Source: Atriophallophorus winterbourni
Lineage: Eukaryota; Platyhelminthes; Trematoda; Plagiorchiida; Microphallidae
Direction: 5' to 3'
Assembly: GCA_013407085.1 (NCBI GenBank)
Contig: JACCGJ010019061.1
Location: 91,595 to 155,594, forward strand
DNA: 64,000 nucleotides
Below, one piece after another: positions 35,568 to 45,245 of this stretch. The first letter of the stretch is position 1, and each line of letters opens with the position of its first letter. A program made the position numbers and the translations under genes. Below the pieces are notes generated by a model. That model did no database searches, had not been told where the DNA came from, and worked only from the letters and a program-made list of their open reading frames with translations.

Positions 35568-35875
35568 TAGATATATGAAGGCTCTTGGTATCGGCCCGGC
35601 CAGTTTGGAAGAACTTGTTCTTGACCGCTGACATTCGAGGCATTGTTTAAATCTTCGTCTGCAAGCTGTCAAGCAGCAGATATAGCTCTGGGCTGCTGAA
35701 TGCTGATCATCCACCCGACGTGCAACCGAGTTCTGAATTCTGTTGCCAGCCCTGCAGGAGAGATCGTAACCATCGAGTAGGACTATATAAACATGCGAAG
35801 AGCTGTAGAACATGAAGGTTCATGCGATTGTTTCGAGCATCCGAGATCCAAATCGTCACAATGAGGCCAACAATA
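35568..35875 (+). pseudogene. RTE C-terminal fragment, plus orientation
   Basis: Encodes MKALGIGPASLEELVLDR and, with stops, RLQAVKQQI and a ruined zinc finger, then the 3' tail (tgaaggttcatgcgattg). It is a shorter and more diverged copy than that at 34567-35075. Confidence 0.78.
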
Positions 35876-35884
35876 ATCTAAGAC

Positions 35885-36410
35885 CCATAGTAGGGTGTTG
35901 CACTGGCCCAGCCGACAGTCGGAAAACACAACCGAACTCAAAATCGTGTATTGGCCGAATAAATGAATAACACAAAGTTGGTGTTGATGTTGTTGGCATC
36001 CGTCGGTCGATGTCGACCATGGATGTAAATCACATCGAATGAATTTCATGTTTTGCAACGTTTTGAATGACTAAATAGTCCGATTCCGGAGGAACAATCT
36101 TTCCCGCAGCGCTTGCAACGAAAGTCAGAACTCTGTTGTATTGCACCCGTTGCACGCCAGGGGCGTGATCTGCGTTCAGCAGCCAAAAGCTGTATTTGCT
36201 CCTCCCCGGCTTGCAGTCGACGCTTTACACTATGACTCCTAAGTGAGCGGTCGAAAGCAAGTTCTTCAAAGGTTGCGGGGTCAATGTCAAGAGCCTTCAT
36301 ATTTCATTTGCGTACATCACAACACAAAGTTGTACAGTGAATGATAATAACAATATGCACGAACTATTGATCTTGATTGATAATTAATCTATAGTTCGTT
36401 CACTGTCAAT
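35885..36410 (-). mobile_element. Degenerate LTR of the 62450-64000 family, split by a nested RTE
   Basis: The left half (ttgcactggcccagcc, aaacacaaccgaactc, cgtgtatt) and right half (tatgcac, tagttcgtt) match the 217-220-bp LTRs at 62450 and 63784. They are separated by the RTE fragment 35981-36322. On the minus strand this would be a 3' LTR, with pol remnants just upstream at 36424-36640. Confidence 0.8.
35981..36322 (-). mobile_element. RTE 3' fragment nested in the LTR, 12-bp target duplication
   Basis: Flanked by aacacaaagttg at 35969-35980 and again near 36323-36334. It encodes, on the minus strand, MKALDIDPATFEELAFDRSL, RRLQAGEEQIQLLAAERRSR and an intact finger CKRCGKDCSSGIGLFSH ending SKRCKT (36300-36046). 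The 3' end is a short ggatgccaacaacatcaaca sequence. The finger here is better preserved than in the larger RTE. 5' truncation at insertion explains its size. Confidence 0.88.
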
Positions 36411-36423
36411 AACCGATCTATGA

Positions 36424-36640
36424 TTAACAATCAATGTGGTGCACGCGAGGCATGACACGTTCGCTTCTCTGCAACACCTTCCTCTTCCGAAGTCTGTTCA
36501 CGTAGATTTTCCGGTAAGGGTCGATTTTCAGCCGATTCACAGGGTATCGCAAGCGTTGCGATCTTTTTAATGTTTTTCTCGTGTTGGCGTTCGGCTCTGT
36601 TTTCGGCTGTGTCTTGTGATGTGGACTGTGGCAAGCCAAA
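36424..36640 (-). pseudogene. Probable C-terminus of LTR-retrotransposon pol
   Basis: A basic 71-codon frame (KTLKRSQRLRYPVNRLKIDP, then KIYVN) ending 14 bases from the LTR relic. The R-x-R-x-P-x-x-R-L pattern resembles the tail after a Gypsy integrase, as expected just 5' of a 3' LTR. Assignment rests mainly on position. Alternative: read-through of an unrelated basic frame. Confidence 0.45.
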
Positions 36641-36990
36641 CGTGTCTAGTAATAGGTGTAATGTCGTTTCACAATTTCCATTCTGGTTCTCTGTAGACTT
36701 CGTCTAGAGGCTTCTGATATGAGTGATATGTCTTGTATGTATCACGTCCCCAAAACGGACCTATTAAAGAACGGATTCGACAGGTTGTATAATAACGGCA
36801 GGCTCCCAGTATGAGCCGTTTCTTCGGAACATGCGAACATAAATCTATCTCAAGAATTGTAGAATCGTTTCTGCTTAGTTGGTGCGTCGAGGTTAAATTG
36901 AGTGTCAGATCGTGGAATAGTATTTGGTAGTATGGCTTCATTTGCTGTTCGTATAGTCGTCCCAGACAACAATCGGCTGATGACAGTTTT
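36641..36990. other. Unassigned segment with a 90-codon minus frame
   Basis: Frame 36941-36669 (minus) has no stop and a coding-like look (SLIGPFWGRDTYKTYHSYQK) but no recognised domain. It could be more of the LTR element or flanking DNA. Confidence 0.3.
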
Positions 36991-36999
36991 TTCAGCCGT

Positions 37000-37466
37000 A
37001 CTGGATTTTCAAAATGTTACCTACGCGCAATGCCTCTTCCGCGGTCACCTCTATAACCAGATGCTACATTTGGTCGGCTTGTTTGGCGAGTACCACGTGG
37101 GCCTGATGCGCAACGTCCACGCCCGAATACACGACCGCCGGATCCGCGAGGTTGTCGGCCACTTTCATTCAACCGATCCGTGAACGTAACGTTGGTTTCA
37201 TATTTAACCTTCACCGGAATTTCCTTGCTTTGATGCTTGATCTTCAGGAGCCTCAAAAATTTTGCGGTGTTCAACCATTTTTTTCAAAACGTCTTTTCCA
37301 TCATAAGCTTTTCGTGTACCCTTCGTCGCAAAAGTAATCACGGGATTTGTTGATGAACGCATTTCTTTGTATTCTTCGAGGGTAAACATCGTTGGTTCTT
37401 CTGGCACTTCAGTGTTTTCGTGCAACGCAACAGATGCTCGCGGGGCTTTCAAAATCTGCCGTGCAA
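37000..37466 (-). pseudogene. Intronless fragment resembling SERBP1/HABP4-type RNA-binding protein
   Basis: The first minus frame (37452-37204, open from a stop at about 37469) reads PTMFTLEEYKEMRSST, then VITFATKGTRKAYDG. The second, overlapping frame (37274-37017) reads VTFTDRLNESGRQPRGSGG and GYRGDRGRGIARR. A TLDEYK/WK-type block followed by an RGG-rich tail is the layout of the SERBP1/HABP4/Vig family, which binds ribosomes and mRNA. A frameshift near 37230-37270 joins the two parts. No intron and truncated N-terminus suggest a LINE-made retrocopy. GC is higher than the flanks. No poly(A) trace is visible. The family call is moderate. Confidence 0.45.
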
Positions 37467-37539
37467 ATTATTAATTCCTCCACAAACGTTTTTTACATTT
37501 ATTCTCGTTAATTTGGATTCCGTTCATTTTATTTTTCTG

Positions 37540-38800
37540 CAATGTGTGCAGGTAAACCTAAAATCAGTTATGGAGCGCACACTATGGAAAAATTCCGCGA
37601 TATCGCTTTGCTGCATAACCAGATCCTATTAAAACATTTCGCTTTTATCACTCGTGAGACATTTTATTGTTTATTAAGGAAATCTTCGAATACGTATAAA
37701 AAACATTGTGCAGGTTGGCAAGTTGCTCTTCGTTGACGTTGCGCAATTTATCGAATACAAGTACCTTGTATCTTATCATTTGATGTGCGATCTTTTTGGT
37801 CTAATAATGTTGAAATTTATCTTCAACTTCGTTCTTATGATTTTATTGGTTACGGTGTTGCTATGTTTTAAAAAAATTGGCTGCATTCTGAAATCGACAA
37901 TGGTTTGATTTCCAATGATGGTTTTCAGTGATTTCGTTTGGATCAAACCTGTCCTGTTGCAACTCGTACTGGTGGATATTCAACTTTTGTTTTCAAATAG
38001 TGGTGGGCCTCTAGCAAAATTATTTTTTACATTCGATAAACCGGAAGTTTCCTGTCTTGCTGTTGAATGCAAACCACGGCATTTATATAACTTCCATTCG
38101 TTAATTCTTTTAAATGTGTATATCGTCCCCAATTGTCCTTCTAACAATTTACGTGAATTTTGTGATGAAATTCTCAATGAACTTGCTCACTACCAAAAAA
38201 ACTCTTTGATCTTACTTCCTGGTGACCTTAATCACGCTAATCATTCTAAGTTTTCTTTTATGTCGCTTTCGAACATTGTTCATTTACCGACGCGTTCTGA
38301 AGCTAGTCTGGATTACGCTTTCACTAATGCGCCACAAATTTGTCATGCTCGTAAATCTGCGCCGATTGGAAATTCTGATCACTGTGTGATATCATGACTC
38401 CCTAAAATCTACGTCGTATCCTACTTTAAGTAAGATCGCATGGACCGAGACTTCGCAATCTTTCGGTTAACGGAACCTTGCGACGACCCATCACAAACTG
38501 TGTTGCTCTATGATAGATTTTATCAAAGACAGCAATATATTTTCAAAGCCAAGGTGCCCTGAACTCTACCGCATCACCCATCCAAAGGCGAAGGTGGACA
38601 TTCAATAACCTTAGTAAGGTTACCAGAGAGAATCCTTTAAATATTCCTCTAAATGAAAACCAAACAATCTGCTTTCCCCTCGTTATACAATCCGCAGTGC
38701 ACTGTGATCTTCATGTTTCCGCTGGACTCGAATGTATCTGTGAAATATGCTCATCAAAATGTGTGTTCTCGAGCTATTGGTGTTTACAGAAACCTCGACC
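37540..38800 (+). pseudogene. CR1/L2-like LINE fragment: APE endonuclease and start of linker
   Basis: A frame at 37542-37736 precedes the endonuclease. 37860-37980 carries the N-terminal part in shifted frames (WLHSEID, DNGLIS). Frame 37915-38397 contains SLILLNVYIVPNCPSNNLRE, LILLPGDLNHANH (GDLN at 103-106), NIVHLPTRSEASLDYAF and GNSDHCVIS (SDH at 154-156). The catalytic Asp, Asn and His of these motifs are present. 38400-38800 continues as a frame-shifted linker. No reverse transcriptase follows, so the element is truncated at the 3' side. Confidence 0.85.
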
Positions 38801-39026
38801 ATTCCATTTTTTTTCACATAACATAGCCTGATATACCATTACCTGTTGGACAAGATACAATGAGACACTCTTGACTAAATATGTACAACCAGATTCGATT
38901 TGATTTTCCAGTTCTAAGATTCTCTCAAACATGAATATGAGCGGTTCGACCATGTTCTATTCGTTACATTTATAACTCTTGTTAATATAAATTAACAACT
39001 TAAATTGTCGTTATACGCAGAAACAA
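38801..39026. other. Short AT-rich gap, nothing recognised
   Basis: No domain or repeat seen. Confidence 0.5.
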
Positions 39027-39420
39027 GTTTTGCGGAAATTTGAAAACAAAAATTTATTCATGATTCAATGCAATTTATCGAATGTACAGGGTTGGATAAC
39101 TCAGAACGCCGAATTCAAGTATGGAGGAACCCATCCGAACGCATTACCTGATATTCGTTCGAAAATATGCAGTTTAGTCGGCCTCACTTTTAAACCTCAA
39201 TGCGACATGCAAGGGGATCATGAACCTTTATTCACTTGGCAAACAGACGCCTGCATTCATTAATTGGAGAACTTGTAGAAGATTACGGTAAATTTGCTGT
39301 CTAATGGAATACCGAGGATGCTATCAATATGAATTTGAAAGAGAGTTGAAGAATAAATCTAAATTATTATTTCTCAGCTTCAGTACAGCGTTGAAAAAAC
39401 AACGAATTTCGCACTAGTTA
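39027..39420 (+). pseudogene. Possible AlkB-like 2OG-Fe(II) dioxygenase relic
   Basis: Frame 39030-39263 has AEFKYGGTHPNALPDI and GLTFKPQCDM, followed at 39237-39248 by TWQTD where AlkB proteins have a H-x-D iron site (His replaced by Gln). After a stop, ITVNLL at about 39285 and SKLLFLSFSTALKK in another frame follow at the spacing of the later AlkB strands. AlkB enzymes remove alkyl groups from nucleic acids. The domain also occurs in flexi-like RNA virus polyproteins, whose pattern (an I-x-T-x-N-L strand) is closer than that of cellular ALKBH2/3. The copy is dead: iron ligand lost, several stops. Call is tentative. Confidence 0.33.
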
Positions 39421-40729
39421 CATACGGCTAGGATATAATCGCAAAATATTTGCACATGATATGAACGAGAAAAATTAGACCGTATCCGTTCAATGTGAAT
39501 ATACATTTGGCGAAATTTTAATGAATCCATTGGGATAAATGACCTCTGATATGATGATGTTCCCGAGGTTAATATGATGCGTTTGCAACAAGTCTTTGAG
39601 GAAGATTGACTTTTGAGGAGGTCTTCAATTAGTGGTTTGAAATAATCATTGATGCTGGTATTTATGGGCGTTTAGCAATAGTTACAGTTTTATTTAGAGA
39701 AAGTTATCAATACAAATCGTCATAAGGCACATACGTTTTGCGTAGAATGATGTTGATGCATTTTTCAATACCACGGATATTCTGAAAGAAGAAGTGAAGG
39801 GAAAATACACGTGAACGATACCAAATATTAGTAATATACAAGAGATCATGACGTCTATCTCGCAGAATAACGAACAAATGTTCGTTACTTTTCTAGGATT
39901 TAGAGCTGAACCTCTATCTTCTGACCAGGTAGTTATTTCATCTTACCGAACAGCGAGCGGAATTCAGGAGTCGTTTCTGTGTATTGCACATACCAATAAT
40001 TCTTCATCTTATGTTTGATAGGTGAAGTTGAGGGTGATTGTTGTAACGCAACGGATCAATTCTTCAAACTAAAATTAAATAATTGCCAACCATATTATAC
40101 TGTAGTAATCTAATGTCATCCACATGCACCGCAATTGCGTAAGGACAGATGTGATTTTCCGTAAATAAAAATGCGTAATATACTTGTGACTACTCATACG
40201 TGCCCGGCCTATCAAACTATTCACAATGTTGATCAAGACGGTTCATTATGTAAGCCCTCGAGTCGAGTTACGCTCTTGTTTGAGCTTATCAACAATGCAT
40301 ATCATCTGCTTGGTGTGGGATTCGGACCACCGACAATCACCAATTTATTCCCACGCCTAAACGACCTGGTCTACCGTCCACAGTTCGACCGATCGCGATT
40401 AACTGTTCATGAATCTTTCGATAGATAGGCACACTCGATTAGCTCTGCTTTCCGGCATGCCAAATCTGTTTTGGTCGACCGACGAAACAGATCTCTGTTT
40501 CATACCCTCCCTCCAGTTACAGTGTAAGCTAACACCGATTAAATCTGATGAACATTGTTGCTTAAGCGATATTTTGAGAATATGTTGTTTATATTTGTGT
40601 GCATATACTATTAGACCGGTCATATAGCCTTGGAGAATGCACGATTGCAATTTAAAGAAATCTCGACAAATTCATTATCTGTTGACAAATTCCTGTATCG
40701 CAAAGCGATGAAAGATTAACAGGTTGAAT
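39421..40729. other. Unassigned segment between two weak domain relics
   Basis: Fragments look coding-like (39850-40020 in one frame, 40171-40428 as an 85-codon frame) but I recognise no domain. Stops are frequent in all frames. No repeats seen. Confidence 0.3.
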
Positions 40730-41620
40730 CTCAGTTGTTCTCCTGGATTAGGAAAATCCAGTATAGCCGAATAGAGCATAAAATGTTTTTCTCCGATTGT
40801 TCATACAGAGAGACGTTGTCCTGGTCATTTTTTAATTCGCCCCAAATTGCACAAACGGTGTCTTTCCGATACGTTTTGGGAACCACTACGACTAATTATG
40901 GCTGCCCTATTCAAACAGAAAGGCTAAGATTTCTCACTATCAACTTATTTATTTGTGGGTTATTGACCAATCAATTCGCTTGACAGAATTAGTAGAATGT
41001 CATTATTCTTTCAACTTACACAAGCATGCTGTTTGAACATTAGATAGTGTAAAATTCATTCCACACATTGCGTTCAATTTTAAGAACGAGGTTCGCTGAA
41101 TTTTTTTGTAAAACTCTTACGTGGCGACGAAACGTTTCTATGCGATGCGTACATATCTGTAGATCCCGTTATTAGAATAATTGTTATAACTCAATAATTT
41201 CATTATTTTCGTAAGATCCAGTGACGAAGAAATGTGTATTCAGTGCACCTGGTTTGGAATGGTAAGAAACAAAAACATATAAACTCAAGAATCCAACTGG
41301 TTTCCGTGGAGAAATATCAAGGAAAGCTAATTGTCGATTAATATATTTCGCAATTTTGTAAAATACTCGATAATTTTGGAGTTTTATCAGTTTTACTCTC
41401 AAAAGCAGGCTTGGATACAAGCAGTTCAATCGAATGACCTACCTTCCATTTTTATCAAAAGGGTGATATACCGATATACCGATATACTGATTGCAAACAG
41501 TATGCTCTGGGATGTTCCACTTACGAATTGTCCCCACCTGAGGGATAATTCAGACGGCTATGATGGACAATATGCTCACGTTGTGAGACAAGTGTTGCGG
41601 CTAAGTATATAAAACATTTA
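40730..41620 (+). pseudogene. Very weak P-loop NTPase/helicase-like relic
   Basis: SPGLGKSS at 40739-40762 matches a Walker A loop (G-x-G-K-S). Further on, frame 41331-41612 has AVQSNDLPSIFI and CPHLRD, which loosely recall late motifs of viral superfamily 1 helicases. Everything between is broken by stops and frame changes. Seen alone I would not report it. It is listed because it follows the AlkB-like relic in the order used by flexi-like viruses. Chance is a real alternative. Confidence 0.15.
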
Positions 41621-42294
41621 GTGGGGATTTTCGACAATATAAACGATGATGCTTAGCATAATTATTCAATTTACAATAAAATTTGCTCAGCTGGAATAAT
41701 GACAATATTTGTATGTTTATTTGGTTCCTAACTGATTTCTGTGTAAATTTTATACATTGTTAACGATTAAGTTGAATTTGCAACATAAGCAATTCTTTCA
41801 AAATGCGGTAACGAAATCTTCTGAAGAAAAATATAATGCACCAAACAAAAAACTCAAGGAAGCTTATCCAGAGATATGACTCTTTTGTTTGCCAGTGGGT
41901 CAGGAACGCAGTTGTCATTGTCCCCCGATTCCGTTAAATGGTACGTGACACAGAAGTACTATGTCGACGGCATTTAAACAGCGATAGTAGTTCCACCAAT
42001 ATTCTATGAGATGCAAGCGCACTTAACATTGCGCAATCGGTCAACATTACGAGGCAAGGTAAATATCGATTTTTATAAACATATATGATAAATTGTCGCG
42101 AGCATTTTATGAATGTTTTGGCTACTTCTCGAATGTGCATGCTTTCTTAGTTACCTTGCAGTCAGAATTTGAAATCGTGGAAAATATGAAAAATTTTTAA
42201 ACAATATTCGAACAGGTTTACCAATGTTGAATGAGAGTAAATGGCGAACCTGTTCAATTAAATTTACTCACTCACACTTATAGCTTTTTTGTGA
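41621..42294. other. AT-rich sequence without recognisable gene
   Basis: Nothing recognised on either strand. Confidence 0.5.
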
Positions 42295-42625
42295 TAAACT
42301 GAGATTGTGATTCCGTGTCTGAACATCGTGGTTCGTTGTGCAAACCTTATATAACAGTTGGCATACAAGTATAACTTTGTTTACCTACAATCCACTGTTT
42401 CAAGGCTCCCTGAACCTGATCTCACTGTATCCACCTGACGATGGCAAACAGCCTGAAACCGGTAGTGGTGTGTAAGGGATGAGGATGTGAGCAACACATT
42501 ACTTTGGTCATATACAAGCGCCTTGAGTGCTTTGTCCAAGAATCACTTTGTGATTCTGTGTCTGAACATCGTGGTTCGTTGTACGAACCCTATATAACAG
42601 TTGACATACAAGTATAACCTTGTAT
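42295..42625 (+). repeat. ~243-bp hammerhead-bearing tandem repeat, about 1.35 units
   Basis: The anchor gtgattccgtgtctgaacat at 42307 recurs as gtgattctgtgtctgaacat at 42550. It contains the same ordered boxes as 22521-23110 and the best-preserved complete unit outside that locus. It ends abruptly at about 42625. Confidence 0.88.
42421..42476 (+). ncRNA. Hammerhead ribozyme-like motif, ~243-bp family, third locus
   Basis: CCAC (42432-42435) pairs with GUGG (42466-42469). The core box CUGACGA (42436-42442) differs from CUGAUGA only at position 7, which is variable in hammerheads. Stem II GGC/GCC encloses AAACA; GAAAC is at 42456-42460; stem III is the self-complementary ACCGGU; H17 is A42465. 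A distal helix (CUCAC with GUAAG, one mismatch) lies beyond an internal loop. This is the most nearly intact copy in the window. Confidence 0.78.
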
Positions 42626-42938
42626 GTGCCTATAGTTTTAGCTCGAACTAGCGTTATTAACTCATCAAATGTTTGTAGGCACATGGTTTTAGCAACTCGA
42701 TTCCTTTTGACAACTATGTTCAAAAATTTGATTACAATTGTTTTAGTGTAAAGGTCATTCAAATCACGACCCTTGTGTTCTTTTCCGATTTAAACAAGCA
42801 ACACAAATAATATTGTCAAAATACAAGCAAAGAAGAATTTAATGGAGATGTTTATGGATTTAACGCCATCAACCTGTGTAATAAACACGTTTGCGTGCGT
42901 CGTCATTATAAAAAAACGTTAACTTCGTCAAAATCTTC
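42626..42938. other. Short AT-rich gap, nothing recognised
   Basis: No domain or repeat seen. Confidence 0.5.
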
Positions 42939-43157
42939 TCACTGTGGTATTGCATTCTCGTCTTCAATAATTGATTCATTACAACAAAAGCAAACAATCG
43001 TCCTCTCACGATCAATTAAGAATTCTACGCCTTTGATTTTCAAACCTTGAGCAAAATCAATGAGGTCTTCAAATGCACTAATGGTGGAAGAGAATCGGAT
43101 TGGCCTTGAAGTTAGGCTTGGTAAAAGTTTGGTTTCAAAATTGTAATATGCAGACAA
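42939..43157 (-). CDS. Unrecognised coding-like ORF
   Basis: A 72-codon frame with balanced composition (FEDLIDFAQGLKIKGVEFLI, then CFCCNESI) unlike the surrounding low-complexity frames. The Cys cluster could be part of a metal site. It could be a terminal piece of an element or an exon; I cannot assign it. Confidence 0.25.
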   Translation of the reverse strand: MSAYYNFETKLLPSLTSRPIRFSSTISAFEDLIDFAQGLKIKGVEFLIDRERTIVCFCCNESIIEDENAIPQ

Positions 43158-43610
43158 TTTTCAAATATATATTATATTGAACTGCTCCTCCAAACTGTTT
43201 TTTTACTACAAACTTGGATTGCAGAGGAAAATCTAGTAAATTTCATTTAAAACTTGCAAAAGGACAACGTGGAGTTATGCTTAGGATCTGAAAACATGTA
43301 TTATTTGTTGATAAACCAGGATAATTGCGGTTACACTAACAACGTCAACTTCCGTGAGCTAAACGCAGAACGTGTGACGTCTGAGCCAATAACGTGTGCT
43401 GCTCGGCGCTTGAGTGTTCAAAATTTGGATAAAGGTAAAAATCGGAACTAAGAACAATTACGTTTGAATCAATTATATAAAATATGAATTAATTGAAAAA
43501 TGTGTTGACGTTTATCACATTCAGCTACGAATTATCATTTTATCTTGAGCCTAAACATTCCTGGGTGACCATCCGCAGCTTCGCAATCTGTGTCGATCTC
43601 GATTCTATAA

Positions 43611-43871
43611 ATGGAACTCATTGCCGGCGCAATTGCGGGATTCGTGATTTGGGGCGGGATTGTTATCGCGCTGGTTATATTTGTGATATTTGTGCAATAA
43701 TATTATATGATGTTTGTAGTAATGCAGCCTTACAGACCCGCATCGCATTGTTCCACAACTGAACTCCGGCCAAACAGTTCGAATTTACAAGAGGTGCGCT
43801 CGTGCAGCAAGCAAAACTATAAACTGATAAAGGTGACCTATGATCCAAATGCCCTTGAAAAAATTAATTGA
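43611..43871 (+). CDS. Small membrane-protein-like ORF interrupted by one in-frame stop
   Basis: ATG at 43611 directly follows a TAA. Codons 1-29 form one hydrophobic segment (MELIAGAIAGFVIWGGIVIA onward to FVQ), long enough for a transmembrane helix. A TAA follows at 43698-43700. The same frame then stays open for 56 codons (MQPYRPASHCSTTELRP ... KLIKVTYDPNALEKIN) to a TGA at 43869. GC is higher than the flanks. Either a pseudogene with one stop, or a C-terminal exon cluster read through by chance. No family recognised. Confidence 0.3.
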
Positions 43872-43989
43872 TGTCACTGATTGGCTCACACATGAATTTT
43901 GATCCATCTGATTCACTTATCGGAATTGCTTGCACAATTCGCTGAATATATGAAACATAATCAAAAAAGTACGGTGTTTCCTAATTCCT

Positions 43990-44036
43990 GCATATAAAAC
44001 ACAACCGGTTTCGGATTGTTTTCGGTCATCAGTTGG
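43990..44036 (-). ncRNA. Isolated hammerhead-like motif
   Basis: The minus strand has CUGAUGA, then 13 nt, then GAAAC, CGGUU and GUG. The conserved boxes and an allowed H17 are present, but stem II does not pair and stem I is poor. A decayed relative of the repeats at 22-23 and 42 kb. Confidence 0.4.
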
Positions 44037-44039
44037 GGG

Positions 44040-44754
44040 CAGTAAATTTAGGTTCGGTAAGATTGGAAAAATTGTATAAATCGTGAAAAAGTAATGGTTG
44101 ATTAAGCTGTTGCAAACGAATCACGGTCTTTAAACACATAATCAAGTAGTGATTATTGGTCCATAATTGTCTCGTTACACTATTCACTGCTTCAAGCATT
44201 AGACTTTGATTGACTAAATTAAAATTCACCCGTCCCAAATGTTGTTAGATTTCTGAGTAATGTATTGAAGATTATTATCATCAATATGATTCTTGGGTAC
44301 TATTTTATTAGAATTCAATATGATTCATCCGTATCTTCATCCCGATTCAACAACTGGTTGCCTTGCCATTCTTGATTGACTGAAGACATGCCGGTTGAAA
44401 GCTAGAGTAATGTGTGTCATATGTATGTTGCTGAACGCAGGGAATTCTCCATCAACAAACGTTCATATATTGTTTAAATTAGTGAGAATTTCTTATTCCG
44501 GATTCCGAAAAATCAAAAATATGGATATACAATGAACTTCACGCCAAGGTTGTATCCCGCAAACAATTATGCTGGGTAAATTACTTACCACATGTTAACA
44601 ACTGACAACTTATAACGGATTGTTAATCCATGATAAAATTTGAAGGGTGTGTTTAATATTGTCGTACAACAAACAACTATTTTTAAATACGGAGTGATAA
44701 ATGATTATTTGGCAATAAATTTGGGACAACGAACAATACCTAATTAATATAATT
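44040..44754. other. AT-rich sequence without recognisable gene
   Basis: Frame 44238-44029 (minus) has no recognised domain. Nothing else seen. Confidence 0.5.
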
Positions 44755-45140
44755 TTTCCCAATCACTTGTCCACAGAACCAGATGTCGCACTAATTCTGC
44801 GGTTATTATTCGCTCGAAAACGTTTAATAACGAAGACAGCAATCTCCCAAAACTGTAAGTTTTAACTTCAAAACGTCAACCACCATTGTAAATTGATATT
44901 GTTTGTCCCAGTTTCCAGACTTTTGGTACCACTCGAGCTTGGTGTATATTGTTAATCATGCAGGATTTAGGTTCAAGTAGCTTTTCTAGACAGATTTTGA
45001 GCATATTTGAACTTATCGTGTCTGTTCTTGGAGATTTATTTACGTTCATTTTTAGTAAGTGTTTCGCTCTCACCATCGGATTAATCAATACTTAACTCGA
45101 GGTCGGCTGGTCAATTGATTTTTTTGTTATTAGGCTCGAA
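44755..45140 (-). pseudogene. CR1/L2-like reverse transcriptase fragment, family A, inverted
   Basis: Frame 45088-44876 reads LLKMNVNKSPRTDTISSNML, INNIHQARVVPKVWKLGQTI and YNGG, the N-terminal fingers of a CR1/L2-type reverse transcriptase. The same block occurs on the plus strand at 49.6, 51.3, 55.2 and 59.15 kb. This copy is one end of the inverted half of the cluster. Confidence 0.85.
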
Positions 45141-45245
45141 ATAATTTTGATTGCATCCACTCTATTTTTTACATCATATCCAATGGTTCATTTAGAGCGA
45201 TTGTTTTTTCAACTTAAAATCTTGTTTCTTGATTCTATATTACGG
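45141..45245 (+). repeat. 3' tail of family C LINE, plus orientation
   Basis: Matches the reverse complement of 53010-53110 (gattgcatccactctat; cttgattctatattacgg). It joins family A and family B fragments in the same order as in the tandem array, but inverted. Confidence 0.8.

Noticed and set aside
36902..37183. 93-codon plus-strand frame
   Set aside because: Antisense of the RGG-rich retrocopy, whose minus strand has the recognisable composition.
38400..39000. Viral methyltransferase upstream of the AlkB-like relic
   Set aside because: The sequence reads better as the linker of the CR1-like element; no methyltransferase motif was found.
40171..40428. 85-codon frame with NVDQDGS as an OTU-type protease start
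   Set aside because: Only a few residues match and no catalytic His or Cys arrangement could be followed. Kept as unassigned.
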